From Dipteris shenzhenensis (taxonomy: Eukaryota; Polypodiophyta; Polypodiopsida; Gleicheniales), in the NCBI GenBank assembly GCA_047967505.1, contig CM106540.1: a stretch of 64,000 bases of DNA. The stretch is one strand, 5' to 3'. The notes beneath the pieces are model-generated. The model did no database searches and was not told the origin of the DNA. It saw only the letters and a program-made list of their open reading frames with translations. Below, piece after piece: positions 1-10,697 of this stretch. Position 1 is the stretch's first letter. Each line of letters opens with the position of its first letter. Made by a program: the position numbers and the translations under genes.

Positions 1-498
1 AATTAGGCTACATGCAAGTGCGGGAAGGCATCCCATGACTGACCACACTGAGGGTAAATGGAGCATCTCTTGGGGCAGCCCACTCTCGAGTTGCGGGGTT
101 TGTTTGGAGCCTCAGATGATCCCGAATGGCTCTGGGCTGAACGGTGACCATAGGTTAGTTGCTCTATTTTGCGCACCGATTCTATCATGTGGTTAGTGGC
201 CTATTTGGACCCCAGTCGACCGTTTTGGGTAGACTGGGTCGGTCACCAAATTGGGTGTAACCGACTATGACTAGTGGCTATATAAGAGCAAGCCCGTGAA
301 GCCCATTTCATCATGGCTATAGCAACCCTAATTCCTTAGCATCCAGCCTCCATCTTTGACTGTTTCTAGCTCACCATCGAAGCTTCTTCCACAAGAGCAC
401 ACGGCTGGGAGGTAGTGCCATCTATTGTATCAGTTTTACAGTAATCACATTTTTGATTCTCCATATTATATGTTTTCTCTCTTGCGTACGAGATCCTG
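1..498 (+). mobile_element. Copia-A LTR fragment, cut by the window edge and truncated at its 3' end
   Basis: This stretch aligns by eye with the downstream two-thirds of the LTRs at 6723-7493 and 12827-13558. A TATA-box candidate, TATATAAG, lies at 279-286, so promoter sequence is retained. The match stops near 498, within the motif that reads GAGATCCTRTTATC in the other copies. The terminal TTTCTTACA and the primer-binding site are missing. The next sequence is an unrelated gypsy pol remnant, so this is a broken LTR and not the 5' end of the element to its right. Confidence 0.85.
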
Positions 499-1931
499 TA
501 CTTAAGAAGGTGTTTTCCAAGAAAAACACAGCCACTTCAAGTAGAGGGAATAAATATGATTTCAGATTTTGATGAAGATGAAGATGAAGAAGAAATTTTC
601 CTCAAAAGGAACCCCAATGTATATCCTATTTTTGAGATTGATGTTATTAAGATTATTGATCAATATACAGGTTCAAATCATCAAATACCACATTTTGAAA
701 CAAATTTGACTATTGCAGAACAGAACAAAGTCGAAAACTAGTCGTAGATCAGGTTTTCATAGAAAAAATACAACAAAAGATACTGATGCAAACAAACATG
801 ATACACCAAAGCATATCACTTCTAAATCAACAGAGGAAGCAATCATGGAGGCAGAAATACAATTTGAAGAACATATGCAAAAAAGTGCCAAGGTTAGGCA
901 GGATGACTTGGAGGAAATGAACTTGGGAAACAGTGAGTGACAACCCACAACTAGTTATGTAAGTACAAATCTCTCTCCACCTTTCAGAATAGCACTCAAA
1001 GAATTATTGATGCAGTACAAAGATATTTTTGCATGGCACTACACTGATATGAAGGGGTAGATCCTAAATTATGCCAACATAGAATCAATCTGATGCAGTA
1101 CCAATCATACAAAGCAAATATAGAATGAATCCAAATTATGCCAAGCTAGTCAAAGAGGAAATTGACAAGTTATTAAAAGTTGGTTTCATATATCCCCTGA
1201 CACATGTCACATGGTTATCTCCTATTGTCATTGTTCCAAAGAAAAATGGGAAACTGAGAATCTGTGTAGACTATGGAAAGTTAAATGCAGCCACTGTCAC
1301 TCATCCATTCCCACTACCATTTTGTGATTCATTACTCGATGTTGTGGCTAGACATGCAATTTACAGTTTTTTGGATGGTTTCAGTGGGTACAACCAAATC
1401 AAAATGGCTTCAGAAGACAGAGATAAAACTACTTTTGTCACAGAATGGGGTGTGTTTGCATCAAATGTGAGGACTTTTGGACTGAAGAATGCCCCACCTA
1501 CTTTTCAAAAATATTAACAAGAGGTATTTGCAGAGTACCTCACATCCTTCATGAAGGTATTTTCAGATGATTTCTCAGTTTTTGGAAAAATGGTGGAACA
1601 ATTAAATCACTTAGAATTATTCTTTGCTAGATGTGGATTTGTTGGTCTCAATTTAAATCTAGCAAAGTGTGCTTTATCCTGTTAGTAGAGGAATTCTACT
1701 AGGACATATTATCTCACAACAAGGAATGAAGATTGATCCTAACAAGGTTTAGCAATTCAGAATGCAAAAAGCCCCAAAAAATATCAAACTTCAAAGATTT
1801 CCAGGCCAAATCAAATGGCATTGCAGATTTCTAAGATAGCTTGTAGATATTTGTTATCCTCTCACAAAGTTAACTAGAGATACTTAACCATTCATTTGGG
1901 GAAGCCCTCAAGAATATGCATTCAGCATTTT
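499..1931 (+). pseudogene. Ty3/gypsy pol remnant (linker and reverse transcriptase)
   Basis: The clearest block is an open stretch at 1125-1517. It carries gypsy reverse transcriptase motifs: SPIVIVPKKNGKLRICVDY, then YSFLDGFSGYNQI with the first catalytic Asp, then KTTFVTEWG and FGLKNAPPTFQ. After a stop, the FSDDFSVF block at about 1558-1580 holds the catalytic DD pair. Upstream, 995-1060 reads like the pre-RT linker (LMQYKDIFAWHYTDMKG). Downstream, 1700-1920 shows the RT-RNase H connection with several stops. An acidic stretch at 556-741 precedes it. The sequence stops where LTR-E begins at 1932. It is not functional; the gypsy assignment is firm, the lineage is not. Confidence 0.85.
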
Positions 1932-2049
1932 TGTTGTCTCTATGCCAACATGAACTTAGGTAGTACAGAATGTGTGTGTAGAGTAGCGGCAAAGCTCCGC
2001 TTGTACTTGCATATAAGGCTAGGAATAATAACCCCTCTTAGGAATCCTC

Positions 2050-2310
2050 AACATGCAAGTTCTACTTGCAATTCCTACATATGAGTTGTACTTGCAACTT
2101 TTATTTGCAACTCCTACATGCAAGTCCTACATGCAACTCCTACATGCATGTTCTACATGCAAGTTCTACATGCAACTCCTACATGCAACATGCAACATGC
2201 GAGTTCTACATGCAACTTCTACATGCGATTCTACATGCAACTCCTACATGCAACTTCTATATGCAAGTTCTACATGTAGAGAGAGAATGTATTACAATTC
2301 CTACATGCAG
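2050..2310 (+). repeat. TACATGCAA-type short tandem array inside LTR-E
   Basis: About twenty imperfect copies of a 10-13 bp motif (CTACATGCAA with spacer TCC, TT or none) lie just upstream of the TATA box. The same array occurs in the other two LTR-E pieces. In both of those it is the place where the LTR is broken, at 23749 and 40893. It could be a run of U3 promoter elements; function is inferred only from position. Confidence 0.8.
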
Positions 2311-2331
2311 AGAGAGAAGCTCTCCAACTTG

Positions 2332-2339
2332 TATAAATA
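2332..2339 (+). promoter_or_regulatory. TATA-box candidate of LTR-E
   Basis: TATAAATA sits mid-LTR, directly after the TACATGCAA repeats, and is conserved in the minus-strand copy at 22750-23749. Its position fits the U3 promoter of an LTR retrotransposon. Confidence 0.5.
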
Positions 2340-3161
2340 CCCCATAATGGAATGAAGCCCACACTCTTTGGGGCATTGTGTTGAGTTCTACTTTGGTATT
2401 CCAAGCAATTGTCTCAAGTGTCCATGCTTCCTTGCACTCCATAGCCAAAAGCATGTCCTAACCTTGCAACTCCTCCTCCCCTTTCCTCCAACCTTGTAGC
2501 CCATCCTCTCCCTCTCCTCCTCCCTTCTCATACTCCCTCCTCCTCCTCCCTCCTCCTCCCTTCTCCTCTGCCTCCCTCCTCCCCCTCCCTCCTCTGTCTT
2601 CCTTCCCCCATGCTCTTACACCTTCTTCCTCTCCCACTCCTATGCTCCCCCTAAACCCTTAGTTCATCAACCCTTAACCTCTGTGATCTATGAGGGAGAC
2701 GAGTTCTCCACCATGTACTCTACCCTGAACCTTGGATCCACCCTCTAACCCTGGAACCTCTTCTAAACTCTAGAACCTCTCTCTAAACCTTGGAACCTCC
2801 TTCTAACCCTTGAACCTCTTCTAAACCGTGGAACCTCTTTCTAAACCTTGGAACCTCCTTCTAAACCCTGAACTTCCCTCTAACCCTTAAACTCCTCCTA
2901 AACCCCTCAACCCCCAATGAAGGCAAAAGCCTTCATTACCTCAACCATGATGATGCATGTTCCTTTCACACATGCATGCACTATGTTTGCTTACTACACT
3001 TAAGACTATGTCTCTCACTGGAATATAACTCGAGGTCCTAAGCTACATGTATACTACAAATGACAACCCCGATATATCTGTAGGTGATAAAAAGCCTTGG
3101 AACCTTGCATACTAAGAATACCTTGATCTTCTTGTAGAAGCCATGGGCAAGAGCCAACATT

Positions 3162-3179
3162 TGGCAATGCTGCTGGGGA
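3162..3179 (+). other. Decayed tRNA-Asp-type primer-binding site of LTR-E element
   Basis: TGGCAATGCTGCTGGGGA follows the LTR end. It resembles TGGCGCCGTTGCCGGGGA, the primer site complementary to tRNA-Asp that many Tat/Athila-type gypsy elements use. Most of the mismatches are C-to-T or G-to-A changes, as expected from decay of methylated DNA. Confidence 0.65.
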
Positions 3180-4260
3180 GACTAGCATCTCAAGAAACGA
3201 GTAAACATACGTAGGTATGTGTAAAAAACAAACTACTACAAATTTTCATGAACATAACACTCAAGGGCAAGGAGAGTAAAAATTTTTGCAACTCTAGCCA
3301 AACATATCAACCCTAAGCATCAACCTTAGGTTACTAGCTTAAGAAATTTTCTTTATTTCTAAAAAAAAAGCCACTTGATAAATAATCAGGCAAGGTAGTA
3401 GACATGAATGCATAGAGCTTGCAATTTTGATCATTTCAACTTTTTACAAAAGAGTGATCCGAGCTAACCACCATAAAAAGTTATGGCTCGGGAAGAGTTT
3501 AGGGTTTAACCCTAAACCTATGCCCATTTCCTAAATAGAAATCATCCCATTACGGAATGCCCTCATCTTAGAACCAGTAGCACTCTATTCTGTCCATTGT
3601 CTTCATTGGGGAAATTATGACACATCCCAATGTCATTATCCTAGGGTGATTCCTCAACCCATGTATCAACAAAGACCATGTCTACCATCACCTACACCGC
3701 CCAATCCATCCAATCAAGCACAATTGGAAATATCAGGAGCCACATTAGCAAATCAAGGGCAATTTAGGGCTCAAAAAATTCCATTACCCCCACCAGTAAT
3801 GGGACCTCAACCACCACCACCACCACCAACGAATTACTCCCCTGAATCAAGTATTGGTGGTGGAAGAGCTACCTAGTGATTGGGGAGACCCCAAACCTAC
3901 CTTTCATGGAATCAACTATCCCCAAAATGGTGACAATGCAAATTAGTCGAGCATTATAAGTCACTATATTATACAAGATGACCAATACATTCCAGTCTAC
4001 CAAACAGTACCAATTCTTCAAGAAATGGGATATATGAGCAACTTGGACAAGACACAAACCATTAAATGACATATGTGTCAAGGGCCACACCCATATGAGT
4101 TTCCATATAAGGGGCAATCTAAGTAGCCTATCACATGTGCACCAGCATCTAATACACCACTGCCATTATGCACTGGGTGTATTATGGACCATCTTTTTAA
4201 GGATTGCTTGATGAGAAGGCCATCTAAGGCCACAGGCCTTAACTTGATAAGCATTGAAAG
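3180..4260 (+). pseudogene. Leader and gag remnant of an LTR-E/gypsy element
   Basis: 3180-3640 is non-coding leader-like sequence. A proline-rich stretch at 3646-3876 (many PP runs) resembles a gag spacer. A zinc-knuckle-like block at about 4167-4205 reads CTGCIMDHLFKDC and is followed by RRP. Its spacing is C-X2-C-X3-H-X4-C, one residue shorter than the usual CCHC knuckle. A related block lies on the minus strand near 28640-28680 in gypsy-G, so both belong to related gag genes. Stops interrupt the frame. The remnant ends where Copia-A1 integrase begins. Confidence 0.6.
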
Positions 4261-5030
4261 AGGCCAAGTATATGGATATACTTCCTAAAGATGAAAGACG
4301 AGGCTTTCAGTAGGTTCAAGGAATGGCATGTAATGGTCGAGAAAGAATCGGGGAGGAAGGTGAAGAAGCTGAGATTAGACAGAGGTGGAGAGTTCACATC
4401 GACTAAATTCGAAAGGTATTGCAAAAGACATAGTATCAAGAGGCAGAAACCCCTGCCACATACATCACAACAAAATGGAATAGCAGAACACAAGATGCAC
4501 GTCATCTGCGAAATGGGTCGGAGTATGATGAAAAGAAAGATTTGCCAAAGACTTTCTGGGCTGAAGCATGTAACACTGCAGTTTACATTCTCAATCGTCA
4601 CTACACGAAGGCTGTGAACAGGATGACTCCACTGCAGGCCTTTTCTGGTAAGAAACCTTCAGTTGCACATTTCAGAGTTTTTGGATGTGACTGTTTTGTG
4701 CATGTCCCTGATGCTACCAAGACCAAATGGGAACCGAAGAGCCAGAAGTGTATTTTCTTGGGCTACAGTGAAGAGGCAAAGCGTTACCATCTCTATAACC
4801 CTATTACCAAGAAGGTAATTGTAAGTTGCGATGTGGTCTTCTCAGAACAGCCACATCAATTGGAGGAGGATGCTTCTTCCCAAACAACCAGGACTAGGAT
4901 ATCCATCCAGTACCACCACCAACAGCAGACCGAACTCCCCCAACATTGCTTGGGAGGATTTAAGACAAAGAAGATAAAGAAGAGCCTACAGAACCACAAC
5001 GGCAACGGCCATTCCCAAAGTGGGTAAAGC
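4261..5030 (+). pseudogene. Copia-A1 integrase, C-terminal two-thirds, and linker
   Basis: The element is 5'-truncated: LTR, gag, protease and the integrase zinc domain are absent. The first frame (4291-4540) has the second catalytic Asp in LRLDRGGEFTS and the catalytic Glu region in SQQNGIAEH. A frameshift near 4540 leads to the frame that carries the conserved C-terminal blocks TFWAEACNTAVYILNR, GKKPSVAHFRVFGC and KCIFLGYSEEAK up to about 5027. The first catalytic Asp is missing. The parallel copy at 14888-15584 has the zinc domain but lost part of the core, so neither is functional. Confidence 0.85.
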
Positions 5031-5905
5031 AGCTTTTAGACAGTAGAGAACCTCCAACCATTAAGGAGGAACCATCTAAACACCGCCGGTCTAAGAGATT
5101 AGAGGAGCAAAGAAGGGTGCAAGAATACTTGGTCAACTATGCTTTGATGACAAAAGTGATCCGTGTTGATGAACCCAAGTGTCTTGAAGAGGCACAGGGT
5201 GATGATAGGTGGATGGAGGCTATGCAGTCAGAGTATGGCTCCATAATGAAGAATAACACTTGGGACCTTGTGGATCGACTACCAAAATGCAAGGTAATAG
5301 GAACCAAGTGGGTGTACAAGACCAAGTACAAGTCCGATGGCACATTGGATAAGTACAAGGCTCGGCTCATGGCAAAAGGATTTGCACAGGTACATGGTTT
5401 AATTATCAAGATACTTTTGCTCCCATAGCTCGACTAACCACAATTCGTAGTGTTTTGGCTTTAGCTGCCCAGGGAAGTTGGCCCGTGTTTCAGATGGATG
5501 TGAAATCCCCCTTTCTGAATGGAGATCTAAAGGAGGAGCTATACGTGGAACAACCACCAGGTTTTGAGATCCCCGGTTCAGAAGGTAAAGTCTACAAACT
5601 AAAGAAGGCACTTTACGGGCTGAAACAAGCCCCACGAGCATGGTACCAGTGAATTGATGCCTACTTTTTGCAAAATGGGTTCAGGAGGAGCCCATTTGAT
5701 GCAAATTTGTATATCTTCAGAGAAGGAGCCAAGTGTATGATTGTGGTCCTTTATGTGGACGACCTTGTCATAATAGGGAACCATGAAGAGAAGATCTCGC
5801 AGATGAAGCATTTGCTAGGAAGAGAGTTTGAAATGATAGACCTCGGACTAATGCATTTTTCAATTGGGGATTAAAGTTTGGCAAGAGCCGAAATAGATCT
5901 TCATT
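5031..5905 (+). pseudogene. Copia-A1 reverse transcriptase
   Basis: An open segment at 5117-5428 begins the RT domain (WMEAMQSEYGSIMKNNTWDL, then KVIGTKWVYKTK). A frame change near 5395 leads to FQMDVKSPFLNGDLKEELY (catalytic Asp) and KKALYGLKQAPRAWY (to 5652, ended by a stop). The YVDDLVIIG catalytic motif lies at about 5753-5780 in the next open segment. The order is normal for Ty1/copia. At least one frameshift and two stops exclude activity. Confidence 0.88.
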
Positions 5906-6710
5906 TCACAACTGAAGTATGCTGGAGAGATACTGAAGGCATTTGGCATGGCTGAGTGTAAGACAGTTGGTACCCCTATGGAGGTTGACGCGAAGCTCTC
6001 AAACGAGGATTCTTCATCACTGGTAGACAAAGCGAAGTACAAAAGGCTTGCGGGTAGCTTGATTTACCTATGCAACACACGGTCGAACATCAGCTTTGCG
6101 ACTGGTGTACTTAGCAGGTTTTCCAATAAGCCCCGAAGAACCATTGGAGGGCAAGGATGCAGGTGCTGAAATACATCAAAGGCACACTTGATTATGGCAT
6201 CACCTATACCAAGGGCAACATCTTACCAGATTCTATGACTCGGATTGGGCAGGAGATGTGGATAGTAGGAGATCAGTGATAGGGTACTGTTTCTCACTTG
6301 GATCTGGAGTTGTGTCATGGGTTAGCAAGAAGCAACCCACAGTTGCTCTTTCTTCTACTGAGGCTGAGTACAAATTTGCATGCTTTACTTCTTGCGAGGC
6401 AGTGTGGTTGAGGAGGATTTTGGGGGACATGGATGCAGTGCAGAACAAGCCTACACAGTTATCATGTGACAATTAGAGTTGCATGGCAATTGCAAAGAAC
6501 CCAGTGTTCCATGCTCGCACAAAACACATTAACATTCAATATCACTTTGTATGCGAGCTCATCATGGATGGAGAGGTCGACTTGGTTTACTATCCGACTA
6601 TAGAGAATGCTGCAGACATCTTCACGAAGGCTCTTGGAAGAGACTTGCTGGAGAGGCATCTTCATCGACTTGGCATTGGGCCGAAAAAGTAAGTTCACTT
6701 GTGGGTGGAC
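5906..6710 (+). pseudogene. Copia-A1 RNase H and C-terminus of pol
   Basis: Open segments at 5948-6169, 6258-6476 and 6483-6692 show copia RNase H landmarks: AECKTVGTPME, AGSLIYLCNTRSNISFA, then [13 protein letters not shown] with catalytic Asp, [13 protein letters not shown] with catalytic Glu/Asp region, and ADIFTKALGRDLLERHL at the end. Two frame breaks separate them. The 3' LTR follows after a short purine tract. Confidence 0.88.
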
Positions 6711-6722
6711 ATTGAGGGGAGG
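6711..6722 (+). other. Polypurine tract of Copia-A1
   Basis: ATTGAGGGGAGG directly precedes the TGTTAG start of the 3' LTR, the expected place for the plus-strand primer. Confidence 0.7.
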
Positions 6723-7493
6723 TGTTAGATATCAATGCTCCACTCTCATGTAACTATGCGGGAACCAGCTAACTCTCATGCTCCACTCTCATGTAACTAT
6801 GCGGGAACCAGCTAACTCTACTTGTAAGCCCCCCATATGAGGAGAAGGCATTTGAGTAGCTAGGTTATCCGATAGGTCTTGATTTGGACACCAGATGGGG
6901 GCCATGTGTGGCCTAATGGTTGGACGGCTTCAGATATAGTTGGCACACCGCCAACTAGGCTACATACAAGTGCGGGAAGGCATCCCTTAACTAACTGCAC
7001 TAAGGGTAGATGGATCATTTCCCGGGGTAGCCCACTCTCAGGTTGCGGGGCCCGTTTGGAGCCTGAGATGATCTCAGATGGCTGTGGGCTGAACGGTAAC
7101 CGTAGGTTAGTTGTTCTGTTTGGCACACCGGTCCTATCGTATGGTTGGTGGCCTATTTTCGGACCGACCCCTAGTCGACCGTTTTGGGCGGACTTGGTCA
7201 GCCACCCAATTGACCCTAACTAACTACGACTGGTGGCTATATAAGAGCAAGCCCGTGAAGCCCATTTCATCACTAGCTGTAGCAACCCTGATTCCTTAGC
7301 ATCCAGCCTACATCTTCTACTGTTTTCGGCATGCCATCGAAGCTTCTTTCACAGGAGCACACGGTTGGGAGGTAGCACCATCTATTGTATCAGTTCTACA
7401 GTAATCAAATTTTTGATTCTCCATACTATCTTTTTTTCTCTCTTGCATACGAGATCCTATTATCTGTTGAGCACGTCGTATTATTTTCTTACA
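6723..7493 (+). mobile_element. Copia-A1 3' LTR (771 bp)
   Basis: It runs from TGTTAGATATC to TTTTCTTACA. Compared with the 732-bp LTR at 12827-13558 it carries a 43-bp tandem duplication at about 6735-6820, which accounts for most of the length difference. A TATATAAG box is present near 7240. It continues directly from pol and polypurine tract, so it is the true 3' LTR. Open frames on both strands inside it are chance. Confidence 0.88.
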
Positions 7494-7978
7494 CATATGC
7501 TTTCTCTCTTTTCCCCTCTCTGTCATCACTCTTTTCTCTCTTTTCATTAGCATATGCTCATAAGCTTATATGCTTATGCTTATGCATGAGCATATGCTCA
7601 TATGCTCACGCATAAGCATAAGCATATGCTTTCTCTCTTTTCCCCTCTCTTTCATCCTCTTTTCTCTCTTTTCATAAGCATATGCTAAAGTAGATGCTTA
7701 TGCTTATGCATAAGCATAAGCATATGCTTTCTCTCTTTTCCCCTCTCTTTCATCCTCTTTTCTCTCTTTTCATAAGCATATGCTAAAGTAGATGCTTCTG
7801 CTTATGCATGAGCATATGCTCATAAGCTCATGCATAAGCATAAGCATATAAAGAGAGGGGAAAAGAGAGAAAGCATATACTTATGCTTATGCATAAGCAT
7901 AAGCATCTACTTTAGCATATGCTTATGAAAAGAGAGAAAAGCGGATGAAAAAGAGGGAAAAAGAGAGAAAGCATATGC
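7494..7978 (+). repeat. Satellite-like direct repeats ending in an inverted copy (large palindrome)
   Basis: Three head-to-tail copies of a ~95-130 bp unit start with CATATGCTTTCTCTCTTTTC at about 7494, 7623 and 7722. A fourth copy from about 7846 to 7978 is reverse-complemented. Inner copies also contain short self-complementary blocks such as AGCATATGCT and GCTTATGCATAAGC. The segment could fold into a long hairpin. It lies between the 3' LTR of Copia-A1 (plus) and the 3' LTR of Copia-B2 (minus), so both elements face it with their 3' ends. Confidence 0.85.
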
Positions 7979-8329
7979 TATGAAGAGAGTGGGAGAGAAG
8001 TAAGGAGTCTCACTTGCAGCTTTCTCACATACACAATGGGGGAATACACACACAGGTGGAGGCTAAAACAGATTTCTTCTTAGTTGTGAAAGCCAAAAAA
8101 CTCTCTCATACAAAAAGGAATAGATGAACCCTATATGTGGGTCTCAAACCAAACTCAATTAACCTAGGTGGCATACTAAGTGAGCCACTAACTAGAGTGC
8201 ATAAAGATACCTGTCATCTAGCTATTATTCATGGGCAATGTATCAACCGCATCTGTAGCTAACAAGTCAGTGACATAAATGCACAACGGTCACCCTGGCA
8301 TATCACGAGTGGAGCTTGATATCTCAACA
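7979..8329 (-). mobile_element. Copia-B2 3' LTR
   Basis: Read on the minus strand it begins TGTTGAGATATC and matches the LTRs at 26941-27294 and 38354-38710. Its outer end reads TA where the others read TG, a mutation at the terminal dinucleotide. The purine tract GAGCTCGAGGGGG lies directly inside it (8330-8345), so this is a 3' LTR. Confidence 0.85.
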
Positions 8330-10241
8330 CACCCCCTCGAGCTCAATTCCAATTCTTGCACAACAAGTAGGTCTCTAAACTTGCGCAGCTTCTCTGCACC
8401 CAATGCCTTCGTGAATATGTTAGTTACCTGATCCTCTGTGCTGACATAAACTAGATCAATAAAACCTATTAGAACCTTCTCCTACACATGGTGGTAATGC
8501 ACCTCAATGTGCTTTGTTCTAGCATGATAGACTGGGTTATTTGCCAAGTGTATACTGCTCATATTGTCACAATAAATGACAACTGGCCCATCTATAGACT
8601 GATGCATATCATAAAGTAGCTTATGCAACCAAGCTACCTCACATGCAACCATTGCTGCACCCCTGTATTCAGCCTCTCACATGCTCGACAAGGCAAATGT
8701 AGGTTATTTCTTGCATTTTCAAGTGACTACAACACTCCCAAAAGAAAACACATATCCACTGGTAGATCGTCTATCAAAAATACTACCAACCCAATCAACA
8801 TCAGTGTATCCATGCAACTGTATCTGAACCCTAGTCTCATAAAATAGTCCATACTACAATGTGGACTTCACATACCTCAGTATGCATCTAGTTGCATCCA
8901 AATGTGGTTTCCTTGGAGCCTGCATAAACTGACTTACCAACCCAACAACATAGCTCAAATCTGGCCTAGTAATAGTCATATAAATCAAACTTCCTACTAT
9001 GTGTCTGTACATAGTAGGATCTTCCAGAAGCTCACCTGCATCTGCACTCAGCTTCACATTCTGGTCCAAAGGAACTGAAATAGGCTTACAACCTGTCATC
9101 CCATATTTGGACAGCATGTCCAATCCATACTGCCTCTGCAAGAGCCATATCCCACTTGTGGATCTAACCACCTCAATGCCCAAGAAGTAACGCAGCTCTC
9201 CCAAATCCTTCATCTCAAACTTCTACTTCAATAGCATTTTCATATAAAGAATATCTTCATCACTATCACCTGTGATGATTAAATCATCAACATAAATGAC
9301 AAGAAACATAATACCTTTCTCTGTTTTTCTCACATAAAGTGAGAAATCTGCTGTGGAAATTTGAAAGCCAGTAGTGACAAGATACTGTCCTATCTTGTTA
9401 GACCATGCTCTAGGTGCTTGCTTCAAGCCATACAAGGCTTTCTTCAACCTGCAAACAAACTCAGGATGAACATCATGCACATAACCTAGTGGCTACTCCA
9501 TATAGACCTCTTCTTGCAAATCACCATGTAAGAAGGCATTCTTTACATCCATCTGATGTAAAGACCATCCCTTCGATGCAGCCATAGCAATGACTGCTCT
9601 TACAGTTGCCATCCTTGCAACTGGACTGAATGTTTCTTCATAATCAATGCCATATGTCTATGCATACCCCTTGACAACTAATTTTGCCTTGTATCTACTT
9701 ATAAAACCATCTGCATTGTGCTTCATCTTATAGACCCACTTGCAGCCAATTGCATTCTTGTCTTTAGGCAAAGGCACCAATTCCCATGTAGCATTTACTT
9801 CCAAGGCATCCATTTCTTCATCCATGTCTTTCTCCCATTTTTCGTTTCCCATGGCTTGCTCAAAAGAAGTGGGTTCTGGTTCTTGTATCACTTTGACCAT
9901 ATAGGCATAGTGAATGGTTGTAAACCCATCATATTTCAACCCATCCATAGGATACTTGACTCTAGTAGACCTATGCGAAATAGGCTCACTACTAGGTTCT
10001 CTCAAAACATCCCTGGTCTTCCTTACTCCAAGTGTAACAATAGAAGGAATACCCAACTCATCATCAATGCTATGTTCTGAGCCACTAAATTCACCATCCA
10101 CATAAGATTGACCTACATTCACATCAACCATGGGCTGATCTACTTTCTCTTTTCCTTTTCATGATACTTGCATACCACTATCTGCATTGCTTTGAGGAGA
10201 TCCTCCTGATCTCAATTTGCCTATCCATGGCGAAGTATGTG
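8330..10241 (-). pseudogene. Copia-B2 pol, 3' part (reverse transcriptase and RNase H)
   Basis: Read right to left. 10131-9658 holds the RT start (WEKDMDEEMDALEVNATWEL, NAIGCKWVYKMKHN). 9655-9480 continues with several stops. 9480-9223 holds LKKALYGLKQAPRAWS and the YVDDLIITGDSDEDI catalytic block. 9213-8854 holds the MKDLGELRYFLGIEV and RHIVGSLIYMTITRP blocks. RNase H follows to about 8345, frame-broken. The sequence is collinear with the plus-strand copy at 36441-38340. It is cut at 10241 by a Copia-A insertion. Confidence 0.88.
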
Positions 10242-10246
10242 AACCA
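10242..10246 (-). repeat. Target-site duplication AACCA/TGGTT of the Copia-A insertion in Copia-B2
   Basis: AACCA here (TGGTT on the minus strand) abuts the outer end of a Copia-A 3' LTR and continues into Copia-B2. The same five bases occur at 12822-12826 against a 5' LTR. Together they mark one insertion site. Confidence 0.75.
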
Positions 10247-10697
10247 TGTAAGAAAATAATACGTCTGTGCTCAACAGATAACAGGATCTCGTACGCAAGA
10301 GAGGAGCAAGAGAGAAAACATGATAGTATGGAGAATCAAAAATTTGATTACTATAGAACGGATACAATAGATGGTGCTGCCTCCCAACCGTACGCTCCTA
10401 TGAAAGAAGCTTTGATGGCATGCTGGAAATAGTAGAAGACGGATGCTAGATGCTAAGGAATCAGGGTTGCTGTAGCTAGTGATAAAATGGGCTTCACGAG
10501 CTTGCTCTAATATAGCCACCAATCGTGGTCGGTTAGGCTCAATTGGGTGACCGACCCAGTCCCCCCAAAACGTTCGACTGGGGGTTGGTTCCAAAATAGG
10601 CCACCAACCATACGATAGAGCCAGTGTGCAAAACAGAGCAACAAGGACCTATGGTTTCTCTTCACATTTAGGATCATCTGAGGCTCCAAACGAGCCC
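10247..10697 (-). mobile_element. Copia-A 3' LTR fragment, minus strand
   Basis: It starts TGTAAGAAAATAAT, the reverse complement of the LTR end, and matches the downstream part of the 12827-13558 LTR. The first ~280 bp of the LTR, the polypurine tract and the last residues of pol were deleted, so RNase H is fused directly to mid-LTR sequence near 10697. Confidence 0.85.

Larger units (their letters stand above)
1932..3159 (+). mobile_element. LTR-E, complete 1.23-kb gypsy-type LTR (5' LTR position)
   Basis: The element starts TGTTGTCT and ends CCAACA, a TG...CA structure. It is followed two bases later by a tRNA-Asp-like primer site, so it occupies a 5' LTR position. Homologous pieces lie at 22750-23749 (minus) and 40577-40893 (plus). 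Order inside: a TACATGCAA-type short repeat array (about 2050-2310), a TATAAATA box at 2332-2339, a C/T-rich tract (about 2465-2640), and an array built on variants of TCTAAACCYTGGAACCTC (about 2745-2910). The left neighbour is a gypsy RT remnant. Confidence 0.85.

Noticed and set aside
2050-2310. Regularly spaced short repeats, considered as a CRISPR-like array
   Set aside because: Repeats are 10-13 bp, degenerate and without unique spacers. They lie in an LTR of a plant genome.
1-4260. Reading the LTR piece at 1-498 and the RT at 556-1925 as one element
   Set aside because: The LTR is copia-type and truncated with no primer site, while the RT is gypsy-type. They are merely adjacent.
6860-7299. 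Open frames of 60-114 codons on both strands
   Set aside because: They lie wholly in the Copia-A LTR, and the equivalent frames are broken in the other LTR copies.
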